Shown: positions 11,583 to 22,800 of the stretch, in pieces | Numbering within the stretch: position 1 is the stretch's first letter | Layout: each line of letters begins with the position of its first letter | DNA from: Tetracentron sinense | Lineage: Eukaryota; Streptophyta; Magnoliopsida; Trochodendrales; Trochodendraceae | Direction of reading: 5' to 3' | Assembly: GCA_015143295.1 (NCBI GenBank) | Contig: CM026565.1 | Span: 15,746,041-15,810,040, forward strand | Length of the DNA: 64,000 nucleotides | Position numbers and translations under genes: made by a program | The notes under the pieces: generated by a model | What the model was told of the DNA's origin: nothing | What the model saw: only the letters and a program-made list of their open reading frames with translations | Database searches by the model: none

Positions 11583-11942
11583 TTGGAAGGATGATAGTGG
11601 GCTCTCACCACAAGTAGGGTGAGCATTATCATCTGATTCCAAATAAAACCATGAACAAGCATATGTATTGGAAGGAGAATGGTGGGCTCTCACCACAAGG
11701 GTGAGCATTATTCTCTGATTCTAAGTAAAAGTAATTGTATTGGAAGGAGGATAGTGGGCTCTCACCACAAGCAGAGTGAGCATTATCTTCTGATTCTAAG
11801 AAAAAAAATTTGTATTGAAAAGATGATAGTGGGATCTCACTACAAGCAGGGTGAGCATTATCATCTGATTCATATGTATTGATTGGAAGGATGACAGTGG
11901 GCTCTTACCACAAGCAGGGTAAGCATTGTTATCGGATTCCAA
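11583..11942 (+). repeat. Five tandem covarying stem-loops in LTR B
   Basis: Five units at about 11583-11642, 11668-11724, 11740-11798, 11815-11872 and 11883-11942. Each folds into a hairpin: outer arm TTGGAA / TTCCAA (varied), middle arm GATGATA / TATCATC (varied), inner arm CTCTCACC / GGTGAG, loop around acaagcag. Arm changes are matched: unit 2 has GAGAAT with ATTCTC; unit 5 has GATGACA with TGTTATC (one G-U) and CTTACC with GGTAAG; unit 4 has TGAA with TTCA; unit 3 has GAGGATA with TATCTTC (one G-U). Spacers between units differ in length and sequence. Confidence 0.85.
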
Positions 11943-12448
11943 ATGACAAGCCATATGTAAAATAAATGAAACGATAAGAAAGCAAAAGTAATGTATAAGA
12001 AAAGAAACAAAAGAAGTATATGTACAATATGTATGCACAGTGTAAGTAAAAAGGGATTTTCACAATTGTTTACAGTATTTGCATGTGTATCTGATAAATT
12101 GCCATATGAAAGCATGTTCTATTATGACATTATTATCTAGTGGTTTGTAGACGCTGAGTACTGGATAGGAGGCCCTATTCAGATTATTGGTGAGGGAGAG
12201 AACATGTATATTTTGATAGTGGGCCTGTCCACTTTACATTTATATGTTTTGTATATGTTATAACAGTCGGGACTTAGAATACATATGGTTTTAAGTTTAA
12301 GAAATTTTATGCTTCCGCAAGTATGTGCCTTGTGTACTCTGACAGGATGGTAAGTATGCCTTATGTGTCATACAGGATGGTATGACACGGCAGTCACCAA
12401 CTAAAGTATCCCTAACTCCTAGGGGGTATTTTGGGTCACGACAAGATC

Positions 12449-12503
12449 CATATCTATATATACTCCAAACCAAACCGTGTGGGGGGGGGGGGGGGGGGGT
12501 TAT
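12449..12503 (+). mobile_element. Solo LTR A, middle part with its TATA region
   Basis: A 55 bp slice of LTR A between the insertions B and C. It contains tatctatatatactcc, which aligns with the promoter stretch of the inverted copy (ctataaatacccc on the minus strand near 27870), and a run of 19 G at 12481-12499. The last five bases are the first copy of the GTTAT duplication of C. Confidence 0.75.
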
Positions 12504-15373
12504 TGTGAACACCCCATTTTTACACCCCTTAATCCCTTTATTTTATTTGTAATTTTAATTTTAATTTTAATTTATCTTATTATTTTAATTGAGTGTCGAG
12601 GTTCTAGATCCGAGAAAGAGAGAGAGAGATCATCCCCTTTACTCATTGTTCAGAGCCCTCAAAAGAGAAACCTCATGTTTAAAGCCCATGGGCAAAAATC
12701 CAATCCTGTGATCCACGACCCAATTGCAAGACCCGCAACCCATATCTTAATCCAAGCCCATACACCGTAAACCAATCTGTCCAAGCCCAAGATCCAATCC
12801 CTCAAAGGGCCTACAACGTCCAAGCCCAAAAAAACTCATTACTATATAAACCAAAGGGAAGGGTTTCCAAACCCTAACCTCATTCATTCGGTTGATAGCC
12901 CCATCTCTCTCCTTCCCGATTTCCCTCCTCTCTCTTCTTTTCCTTTGGTAAAAACAGTAGATCACCAAGCCTCCATCTCTTCTCCAAGGCAGCGTTAGTC
13001 CGGCGGCAGGCTCACCATCATGCCTAAACCATGATCTCTTCGGCGGGTGCAGACCAGTTATCTTCCTCACCATCTATGGCGGTCATTCCTTCCGGCGGGC
13101 TTTGATCACCATCTCCGGCGACAACATCTCGAGCTCAGTTAGATCCTTGGATCTCGAGTTCCCCCACCATCATCCAGACCATTTCGGTAGTTATGCAGCT
13201 CCCCCACTCTCTCTCCCTCTCCCGTTCTACTCTCTCTTGCTGACGAGGGCCCGATCAATAGGCTTCTCCGTACCTGAACCAACCGGCGAACTAGTGTCAC
13301 CGTTGAACTCTGAGTCGCGCTCAAGGTAAATCTCATTCTTCTTTCTCCTTGATTTTGGTTTATGTCTACTAATTTTTATTCCCTGATCAGTAATTTCTAG
13401 CTGCTTGATCCTTCAAGTTTCTTCTCTGGTTCTTCTTGGTTCTATTTCCTTTCTTTTTCTGATTTTCTGAGATCTAATATTGTGGTAGGGGAAGCAATTT
13501 CGCTTCTGTTCATCCCTTCTACTGGCTCCATTCCGATCGTCTCTCCGGCAAGTTACAGGTTCTATCCAACTCCGGCCGAAGTCCGTACCTCTCAGTTGGT
13601 ATTTCCCTCTTCTATCTCCTTTCTATCTTGATTTAAATTCAACTAGATCCAGAATTTTGGATCTGGTTTCTTTGTCTTATTGTATAAATCCCGTTCATGA
13701 ATATTGACGCCTATTTTGGTTCACCTGAGCAGTCACCATTCGAACCAGCTCGTGCTGTATATCCCGAGATCATCTTCTATCTTCGGTCCCCCCGAAATTT
13801 ATCCAGGTCTGTTCTCTTTGAATCCGTTCTCAAATTTCCTCTTAGTCTCTCAATCTAGTCTTCTTAGTTCTTGATCTATCTTGTCTCATATCAGCCCTGT
13901 ATATTCCCAGTAGTAATAGATCTAGATTATGTTTTTTCGTTGTTGCTTTCGTTGAAGATTTCTCTCATTTTCGTGGGTTTCTATCTTGAGTGATCACCAG
14001 GCTCCTTTATTTATTTATTTTCTTTGGTTGTTACCTGTACAATATTGCCATGACTTTTTGATTGCCTTCACTATTTACAGATTCATCACTCAGAGGTAGC
14101 AACAGAACCGGTTCTCTATCTCTCGTTTCTCTGTTTTTCTTTGCTTTTTATTGGATCCATTGTTCTGTGGATATTCTATTATTTTTTTATTTATTTTTAT
14201 TTTTCATTTTTTAAGAGAGATAGAGAGGATCTTCCACTTTGGTGCAGCCCCATCACCTTCACACCATTGCCGGTCAGGTATAATCTCTTTCTTTTATTTA
14301 TTTCAATGTATTATTTTATTGTGAATTATCCATGTGTGTGCAATAGGGATAGGCCACGATTTTATTTTCCGATTTTTGCCTACATTGGGCACTTAGATAG
14401 TTTTCCTTTTTTAACCCTAAATAATTGGCCCACCCCGTTAGTTAGTCTTACAAAAAAAGAAACAACAAAAAAAATATAAAAAGATTAAAATAAATTAAAG
14501 GTACTGGTCTATCTTCCCTTGGGACCTAGAGCAGGGTCCGTATTTAAACCATAGCCTCTTTTGGTTTAAGGCCGCTCGATCCGCCCTGCTCTTTGCCTTT
14601 AAGTTAATTAAGTCAGTTAGACTTTATTTTCCTTTTGCCTACCTTGGGCATTTAGTTTAGTTCTTGACTAGTTAAAACTTGCCAAAATTAAAAAAAAAAA
14701 AAAAAAAAGGGAGATAAAAAAAAAATAATAAAAATAAAAATACAAAAACAACAAAAACATTTAAAAACCCACAAAATGCAAAAAGGACTTACCCTAATAA
14801 ATGAACGCCCCCTAAGAGCTCCCCCACGAGCACCTAGCTACACAACCATCTCCCGGAATGAGATTCATAAATCTCAATTCCACTTCCCCTCCCCAACTCA
14901 AACACGAGTTGGAAGTGACCACACTCCGAAACGAGTATAAAACAGTCACGGACCCCGAACTACTATGAGGGTCTGATTCCGACTAACCGGATAAGTAGGC
15001 AGCCCAATCAGGGTTCGACCCCAACCAAAAATAAACTTTTTTACACCCCCTTTTGATTTCGATTAGCAAAATTAATAAATTTTAGGAAGTGTTAAGTGAT
15101 TTTTTTTATGTTTGATTTGGACCTAATGAGTAGGTTACCATCATCGGATGGAGGTCCTGGGGTGCCTAACCCCTTCCCCAGGACCTAAAGAGATCTCTTA
15201 CCTAGACTACTCTGGACCGTAGACCCCCTCATTTGGTTTATCTCGGGATCCTACTTCCCCTAAGTAGGTGGCGACTCTTAAAAATAAATTTAGCGTTATT
15301 CTTCTACTCTCGGACCTTATCTCGACACTTAGAGTTGAGAGGGGAGGAAAGGCGGTAAATTTATGTGTTCACA
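12504..15373 (+). mobile_element. Solo LTR C (2870 bp), Tat/Ogre-like, nested in LTR A
   Basis: Begins TGTGAACACCCC and ends ATGTGTTCACA, so the terminal 8 bp are inverse of each other; exact target duplication GTTAT at 12499-12503 and 15374-15378. No coding region. A TATA-like actatataaacc lies at about 12840 followed by a CT-rich leader. The 3' part (15150-15300) has the ggtgcctaaccccttcccc ... ggtggcgactc pattern that I know from LTRs of the Tat/Ogre lineage of Ty3/gypsy; the lineage is an inference. The open frames inside are Pro/Ser-rich low-complexity and not genes. Confidence 0.85.
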
Positions 15374-15378
15374 GTTAT

Positions 15379-15816
15379 GATATTCATTATTATTCCTAGA
15401 ATTTTGTGGGCTAAGGGAGAGCACACCCAAGGATTTTCGTGGGCTAAGGGAGATCACCCCAAGGGATTTTCATGCACTTCAATGTGGGGGTTCTAAAAAT
15501 TAGAACTCCATAATCTCTTCTTCATCATCTCTTATTAATCCAAGGATCCTTTTCCAATGATTATTTTGTTCTTCAAAAGCCAAGGAAAGATTCGAAAGCT
15601 TCGCGGAGATAGCGAAGAGTGAGGATCGAGCTTGAAATATTTCTTTGAGAAATCTCTACAAAGAGTTCTGAAGTTCTATCGTTTTTGTACATCACCGGTG
15701 AACATCATTCACTGAGGTAATCTTCTTCTCTAATGTATTTAATTAATTTTTTTCTATGGTGTAAAGATCTTCAAGATCCAGTTTTCCGCATAATTTTTTT
15801 ATCCGGATTCCCTTCA
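15379..15816 (+). mobile_element. Solo LTR A, last part
   Basis: Resumes LTR A after C. The stretch 15580-15720 aligns with the reverse complement of 27521-27660 in the inverted copy (ggagatagcgaag, ggatcgagctt, catcattcactgagg). It ends gattcccttca at 15816, followed by the GAGTA flank. Confidence 0.8.
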
Positions 15817-15821
15817 GAGTA

Positions 15822-15982
15822 CTTTTGTACTGGTTCCTCAAGGTTTTTGTGAATAAAGAAGTGATCAAATCTTGACCTGTGGACGTAGGCAGGTTGTTGC
15901 CGAACCACGTATATCTCTTGTGTTCTCTTGTGCATATGTTTTGGTTTATTCTTTTCAGTCTGGTTCTATTATTTCCCCAATA
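15822..15982 (+). mobile_element. Copia D 3' LTR, last part
   Basis: Contains the signature of copia LTR ends: gtgaataaagaagtgatc, then gtggacgtaggc, then ccgaaccacgtatatctc, followed by a T-rich tail and ccccaata near 15982 where a CA end would be expected. This stretch is usually just before the LTR terminus and holds the polyadenylation region. It continues the LTR that starts at 7871. Confidence 0.7.
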
Positions 15983-18900
15983 TAACTATCTTTATAAATA
16001 AATTTGTCATAATTTCAAAATTTTAATCCTGTATAAGTATTTTCTTTTGGAGTTGAAGAGATAGAGAGTTGCTGGGAAAATTTTGGTGTGCTAACCTATT
16101 TCTTGTTTATTTTTGTGGATTTCTTAGAGGGATTTCTCTTTGTATGTTTAGTGTTTTTTTAAAAGTAATCAATCAATGTTTAGTTTATATTGCGAATTGA
16201 GGAAAAAAATTATTCTATTCTCTCTCTCAACCACCTTAGGGAAAAAAACCATGTTTTATGCTGATCTCTCTCTCTTGCAATTTCAAAGAGATCTATTTAA
16301 TTTTATACATGTAACATGATTTATTTATTTTATTTCCCTACATGATTTCCATTTTATTCTCTCTCCTTTAATACAAAGTGCAATAGAACTTTTTCTTTTC
16401 TACTTCTACAAAGGTTCATGAATCCATTTCACTTCATCTTTTCTAACAAATTTTTTTGAGTGTCGCTTTTCTAGCAAAAATTGAAATCTAAGAATGCATG
16501 GCTTCCACAAACTAACCCTTCACTAAAACAAAATAGTTCACTCTCCAACAAGTTTATTTTTTATGTTTGTTTATTTCCTACAAAAATACCTCCCATATGT
16601 TTCATACTTCTCTATATATGTTATATTTATTCCTTTACATATGATTTGTGTCTCTTGCATTCTAATATTTTTATAAAAAAAAATTACAAATACAAGACTT
16701 GTGATATTGCTCCAACATTATAATCTTTAAAAATAGCTCTATATTAGATAATAATTTTTACACACAATGGTGAAGTATCTAAATATAAATCATTTTCTAC
16801 AACTAATTTGTATTTAGCCTACATGCTTAACTAGAAGTACATATGAATTTAATTCATGTAATGTTGTTTTGTTGGATTTGGATTGTATAAATCATATTTA
16901 TTTTTAGTTTTATTGTTGTCAAAGAAAAAAACTTTCACGTCCCTTGTACTTGCCACCTATACTATTTTTAATAAAAGAATAAATGTTCCGAAAAAAAAAA
17001 CTAGAAAGTCAAAAATATAAATTTTATAAAATGGCAATTATTTTTTTATTATCATCTATGTTAAAAATGATATAAAAGTATGTATTAATACAGATATTTT
17101 AGTCTTATTAACTTGTGATATATTAATGAGAAATGCCAACCCAATCGTAAACTTCCAAGCTTTCATAGAGATAGCGACAAGAGTCACTACTTTTCTTTTT
17201 TTCCTTAAGAACCAATATAAATCATCAATTCCTCATTTCAAATTTTTTTTTTTCTTATACATGTTGAAGGACGAACAAAGCCATGTGTTGCACTTCATAT
17301 GAGAGTTTGGAAAAAATTTGAATTTTGCAATTGTGGCTAGCACTCTTAAATTATATAATCGATCAGATATTTATCGAATAAGATATATCAATATCCGAAA
17401 TCATATCCAATTATAAATGGATGGAAAAAGTATTATTCGAATTCACTCCATCAGATGCCATTCAAATAATTATCCCAATGAACAAATTCGGATTCGAATA
17501 GTATCCGTAATGAAGGAGCATGTTTAGAACTTTTCATAATAAAGGAGCATGTCTGGAAGGACTGATCCAGACATAGAAGACCATCAAAATCTCTGGAGAT
17601 CGAGAGGACATCGCCAACATCCTTAGGCCTGTAGATGCTTGATGATCACTACTCCAATTCGTTAAAAGCTCCAAGACAATGTGTCAAAGGAATCTTAAGG
17701 AGGTCTTCCTCTTCACCTTCATCTTCTTTTAAAGCAGGGCTGATGTATATAAAAGTTGAGCAAAGTTAGTTTCACAAAAACATGCTAGGGCAAAACATTC
17801 CATTTGAACAAGACTACAAACCAAACCAACACAAATATAATTTTGTGGTTTGTGTTTTTTTAAATTAAAAAAAAATCAGTTTATAGGAGCTGAATTATTG
17901 GTTTCAATGGAGACTAAAACCCCTTATGTTGATTTTTGTTTGGGGTGTTTAGCCATTTGAAATCTCTAAATTTTGGGTCTACTCTCATCTATGTCTATTG
18001 CGGGTAGACTTTTTTTTTGTTTTTTTTTTACATTTTAGACCGTTTGGTAAGGCGTCTACTTGCTATAGAAAAAAAGATAAAATGACATCTCATGTCTAAA
18101 AATAAAGTTCATATTTTTAGTGATTTTTTAAGAAAGAAGCTTATGACTAATGTGGACAGACAACAAGACAGAGATTTTGGTCATTGTAAACTCCTTCATT
18201 ATTATTATTATTATTACTCAAAGAAATGAAAGCCTACATGTATTAATGTTTGAATTAGCTATCCAATGATATTTTTCTAAATGACACCAATTGCCCCTGT
18301 AATAAGATGCAAAGGTAATGTCAATGAAAGAGGTTTAGTCACCAGGCGAGAGCTTCCCATCGATGAGAGTGGAAGCAAGAGCTGACCATGGAAGGATAGG
18401 CGAATGACCATGAGGGATTACTAACCGAAGGATCGATGTCAGTTTCAGTTTGTTTGCCCGGCCAGAGGAGACCAACGAAGATGTTACCAAGCAGAGGTTT
18501 ACAAAGAAAATCAATGTCTATTACTATGCGCTGCCAAATGATTTTACTGTCCACAGATCTATTTCTTACATATTATATTTCTCACACATCTATTTTGGCT
18601 AAATTTCACCAAAATAGACAAGATCAACCAAATGATTTAGTCTTTTAAGCAAGGCATAACACATGCTTATGAGATTTCCCTTATTGTCTTACGTCCAACT
18701 TCAGTCAGGAAAGAGATTTCAAGTGAGCTAATAAAAACTATTAATTCTTATTTGCTATAATTAAGAGCAACACTAGGGGGTGGGGCAAGTGTCAGCGCAC
18801 ATTTATGCGCACAAGCTTGAGCATGGGTTAGGAAAAGAGCTTTGAGAGCTATAAGGTGCACTTTGTACGCATACATTGTTCCATTATGGGTTGCCTCTTA

Positions 18901-19249
18901 TTTTGACCCATTAGTGTCATGCCATTGTTCATATTAGGGAGGCCATGTATCCTCGTGAATTAGGGGTAATGGGAGATTGTAGTCGCTATAGGGGGGGGGG
19001 GGTCGCCTCTTATTTTGACCAAAGCATCCATTGGTATGTTTTCGTTGATCGTGTGCCTACAAGTGGCTACGTGTCCACGTGGTTTAGGAGTTATGGTTGA
19101 TCCAATTATACAACTAGCAAAACCAACATAACATATTAGGTAAAGAGTATGGCCTTTAAAACTAATTAGACTCTACTTAACTTAAGCAACAAAAAGACTT
19201 CTAAAACAATTATGACTTCTCACCATTAAAAGACCAATCCTGTTTTCTA
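15983..19249. other. AT-rich intergenic DNA
   Basis: About 3.3 kb with no gene I recognise. It includes a MITE-like remnant at 17340-17520, a (TTA)n run near 18200-18220, and a short open frame at 18339-18554 (minus) with no known motif. A G10 run lies near 18992-19003. Confidence 0.5.
17340..17520. repeat. Remnant of hAT-like repeat
   Basis: Contains words such as atatccgaaatcatatcc, attcgaattcactcc and ggattcgaatagtatccg, which match in style and order the repeat that flanks LINE I (37208-37600 and 44600-44790). The termini are not clear. Confidence 0.4.
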
Positions 19250-19790
19250 TCAGTACTTACTATAGACTGAATTCGCTTCTATCCATTTTCAAGCTTCTGG
19301 TCCATGATTTTAACACCAACATAGATGAACAGATTCTCCTAGGACCCCCTCCAAAATTTTACTATGGTCTTCACTGCAATTTAATTTGAAGACATAGAGA
19401 CCATTATCAAGATCAAATACCTGCAAATCCCCACGAACATTCCACATCTTTGAGATGACTGGCTTGATAACATAAAAAGGAATTTTGGGGCAGTTGAAGA
19501 ATCTCACCAATGAATGTCACCATTCCTCACAATCTCTTTCAAGCTCCTCATCTGTTAGATAAATCATTAGCATACCATTCTCAAAAACAGGCTCGATGTA
19601 GCTTAGCCTACCATTTTCACTGATTTGGATTGCAAAGACACAGAGATTGAAGATAGCGGGCACACGGACGATAACACCGTTGTTAGGGACGGCCATCGGG
19701 ATCTCCGGATTCGAGAGGTGGCCGGCTGAAATGACTGCACGCCGAAGCTCAAAAGAGCCAAACGAGCGGGAATTCAAAATTCAAATCAGC
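19250..19790 (-). pseudogene. LINE ORF1 N-terminal fragment (DUF4283-type)
   Basis: Minus-strand frame from about 19777 to 19312 with one in-frame TGA near 19509. It reads as the start of a plant LINE ORF1: a short leader, PNNGVIVRVP, the ELERDCEEW/VRFFNCPKIPF stretch, MWNVRGDLQVFDLDNGLYVFKL, and ILEGVLGES, the region before the WSFD-like motif of DUF4283. A zinc knuckle and ORF2 are missing because the fragment ends near 19255. It lies just downstream of the A-rich tail of LINE 1 on the same strand, so it is a second, separate LINE copy. Confidence 0.65.
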
Positions 19791-19819
19791 GAAAGCCCCT
19801 TTCTTGAATTTATGACATT

Positions 19820-22800
19820 TTTTTTGGTAAATGCAATAACAGAGGACTCGAAAAATATCAAAACCTAGGATGAAGACAGAGCCATAAGATGCCCCCTACC
19901 AAGCCCCGAAATACCGAAATTGAAAGGAAGATTAAGCCTTCGATCCTAAACCCAAGTTGGAGCCCCCAGAATCCCAACCGAGTGGAATTGACGAACCGCT
20001 TTTTGAGCCTGGCTATGAGCTGTCGAATTCGCCTACCCTCACTGTGGAGAGGAGGTTTAAGAGCGATGATATATCCTCTAATATTGGACGAACCTCTTGA
20101 ACCGAAGCAGAGGACCCATCGTTTATAGCTATAACCATACGTTGGAGTCACTTTCTATAGTACTGTGAAACCACCCGTGCTTGAAGGCAAGTCTAGGCTT
20201 TCTTTAATAGCGTAGGCTTCGTCCATGAAGGGAGAACTCGCCTGAATAACTTTTGATACTTTGGCCAACACCACAACACAATGATCCCCGAAACACTAAA
20301 CCAACCCAGCATCACCATCTGTCCCCACTAAAACCCCCATTATAGTTTATCTTCAAAAACCACTCTTCGGATACCTCCATTTGAAAGAAACATTTGGGCT
20401 TTGCTGATCCGAATCAATGACCCCTGTAAGGGCCGAAGGGCTGCTTGATGAGCAATCTCACCTGCTAATCCTTGGCCCAATCCACGGTGCTCCTAGGATC
20501 GACCTCCTTGTGTGAAAAGACCATCTCATTACGGGCAAACCAGATGGCCCACATAGCAGTGGTAATACTCACGACCATCCAGTAGTTTTCAGCTCTAAAA
20601 TTTGGATTCATAGACCAATGAGACCACCACTTAGCAAAGCCCACCATGATATCAGAACCTCCCCTCCAATGAAAAGATAGACCCAACCAGGTTACTCTAG
20701 TGTAGGGCAAAGAAGCAATAAATGGGTTACTGTTTCCACCTCCTCTCGATAGAGAGGACAGAGCAGATCAACTTGAACTCGCCGTCTATGGAGATTTAAG
20801 CTACTGCTAGGGTATTCAAAGAACCTCGCTAAATCAGATGTTGGATTTTGGGAGGAACATGGATCAATCAAGTTTGTTTCCAAACTTCATTACTAACTCG
20901 GATTGCTTGAGCCTGATCTCTGGTCATTTTTAGCATATGTTAGTCCGATTTCACCGAAAACATCTCGGACTTATGGTAATTCCAGATAAGGAGGTCATGG
21001 GCACCTCGAGGACTAAAAGAGATTTTGAGGATGACTTGAGTTTTGATCTCAGAGAAATTGTCTTTTATCACATGGGAACGCCATGAGGCATTTGGAAGAT
21101 CAATAAGGGAATCCACCATAGCCATCTCCTCGCCCTCTCTGCAGGGTGAGAAGATTTGAAGTTTGCTAACTCTAGGATCCACGGGTCAGACCATAGGTGG
21201 ATGGAATGACCATATCCCACTTTCTATCGAAGTCCTTTCAAAATCACCTCTCATTCGGCCAAAATACTCCGCCAACCCCAAGATGCTTGATATCCCAGTT
21301 GGGCCTCAAGAAGGAGCAATGAGGGAAATACAAACCATGTAGAAGTTTTCAAATAGGGAGAAGAAAACAACTCATCGCATAGCCAGGGAGGGCTTAGGCC
21401 ACTGATTTGATGAGAATCCCTCTACTTGCTTGGGTCAAGGCATTCTTTTTCCAACTAGAAATTATTTTTTGGGTCTCTCTCTTAAGATCGGCAAAGAGGG
21501 TGGATTTGTTCCTTCCCAAGGAAGAGGGGAGACCCAAATATAGCTCTGTAGTGTCTGAGCACCTCATCTGGAGATGATCCGCCAATAAACTTCAGAATCG
21601 CCAAGGAGCGTTGCATCTAAAAGAAAGGCTAGACTTGAAAAAATTTACAACTTGCCCAGATAAATGACTATAATGCATTAGGATCTCCTTTAAAATACTA
21701 GCTTCTGAGAGATCTACCTCGATGAAAATGAGACTATCATCTAAGAAAAGAAAATGGGTTAGAATTGAGGAATTTCGAGCTAGATGAATACCTGAGATTT
21801 TGTGCTCTCGCTCTGCGGAAACTACTATAGCAGAAAAGGCGTCATAACACAAAATGATGAGATAAGGGGACTATAGGTCCCCTTTCCTGAGACCCCTTTT
21901 TCGGTCAAAATATCCTTTTGGTTCGCCATTAATCAAAATTTGAGTAAGATACTGAGGAGATACATTGGAGAATAAGTTGGATCCACCTTAAAAAAAACCC
22001 ATCTTCTGAATTACTGATTCGATAAACCCCATTCTACACGATCATAAGCTTTTGACATTTCCAGTTTTGCAGCCATTAAGAAGCGAGTTCCTTTACTCTG
22101 ACTAGTCAAATAGTGAGAGACTTCGTGAGCAAGAAGCACATTGTCCAAAATTTATCTTCCCGGAATGAAAGCTAATTGAGCTTGATTGACTAGAGGTTCA
22201 AAACCATCTTTAGCCAATTTGTCAAAACCTCTGCTGAAACCTTATAACAAACATTACAAAGGCTAAATGGCCTAAATTGATCAACTGTTATTGGTGCACT
22301 AACCTTTGGTATAAGTGAGATAAAAGTGTAGTCCATCTGGCTAAGAAGAAAACCTCGATTGAGAAAGCTAAGTACAACTCTACAAAGATGGTCGCCCACC
22401 GTATTCCAGTTATGATGGTAGAAGATAACTGACAATCCATATAGCCCGGAGGCTTTTGTGGGTTCAATCTGGAAGCAAGCTTCCTTAACTTCATCAGTCG
22501 TAAACACCTAAACCATGCTCGATTAGCTTCCTCTGAGATTCGGGAAGATATACCCTCAAGGGTTGAGGCGCCAATAACCGGATGAGTAGAAGAATAAAGA
22601 GCTTTGAAATGTCCTATAACCATTTAATCAATCTCTACTAGATTACGGGCCCACGAGCCATTATTTTTATTATGGTCCCCACAGTTCAGCCATTGGTTTT
22701 GAGATTTTTGTCTCCACATAATCTTGATGATAAGTATCCTGTAGCTCCCTAAGAACTTGCTTCTCCCTAATTATGAGGGAGCCTCACATAGGAGAGGCTT

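Larger units (their letters stand above)
9915..12443 (+). mobile_element. Solo LTR B (2529 bp), chromovirus-like, nested in LTR A
   Basis: Starts TGTAGAACCCC and ends GGGTCACGACA, with the exact 5 bp target duplication AGATC at 9910-9914 and 12444-12448. No gag or pol lies inside, so it is a solo LTR left by LTR-LTR recombination. The ends resemble those of LTRs E (read on the minus strand) and F (minus), and more loosely L. TGTARNRCCC starts and lengths above 2 kb are usual in Del/Tekay chromoviruses; E lies beside a chromovirus-type gag, which supports that inference. Features inside: gtgaatagtgc repeats near 9950 and 10140, a TATA-like box at 10812, a CT/GA-rich leader, and the hairpin array at 11583-11942. 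Confidence 0.9.

Noticed and set aside
11583-11942. CRISPR-like array of direct repeats with spacers
   Set aside because: Units are diverged hairpins with A-rich variable gaps, inside a TG...CA solo LTR of a plant genome with target duplications; no cas genes and repeats are not identical.
12297-13336. Several open frames around the start of solo LTR C
   Set aside because: Ser/Pro-rich frames in CT-rich LTR leader, no motif, and they cross the LTR A/C boundary.
18339-18648. Possible small gene near 18.4 kb
   Set aside because: Open frames on both strands are 70 codons with no recognisable domain or promoter; not enough support.
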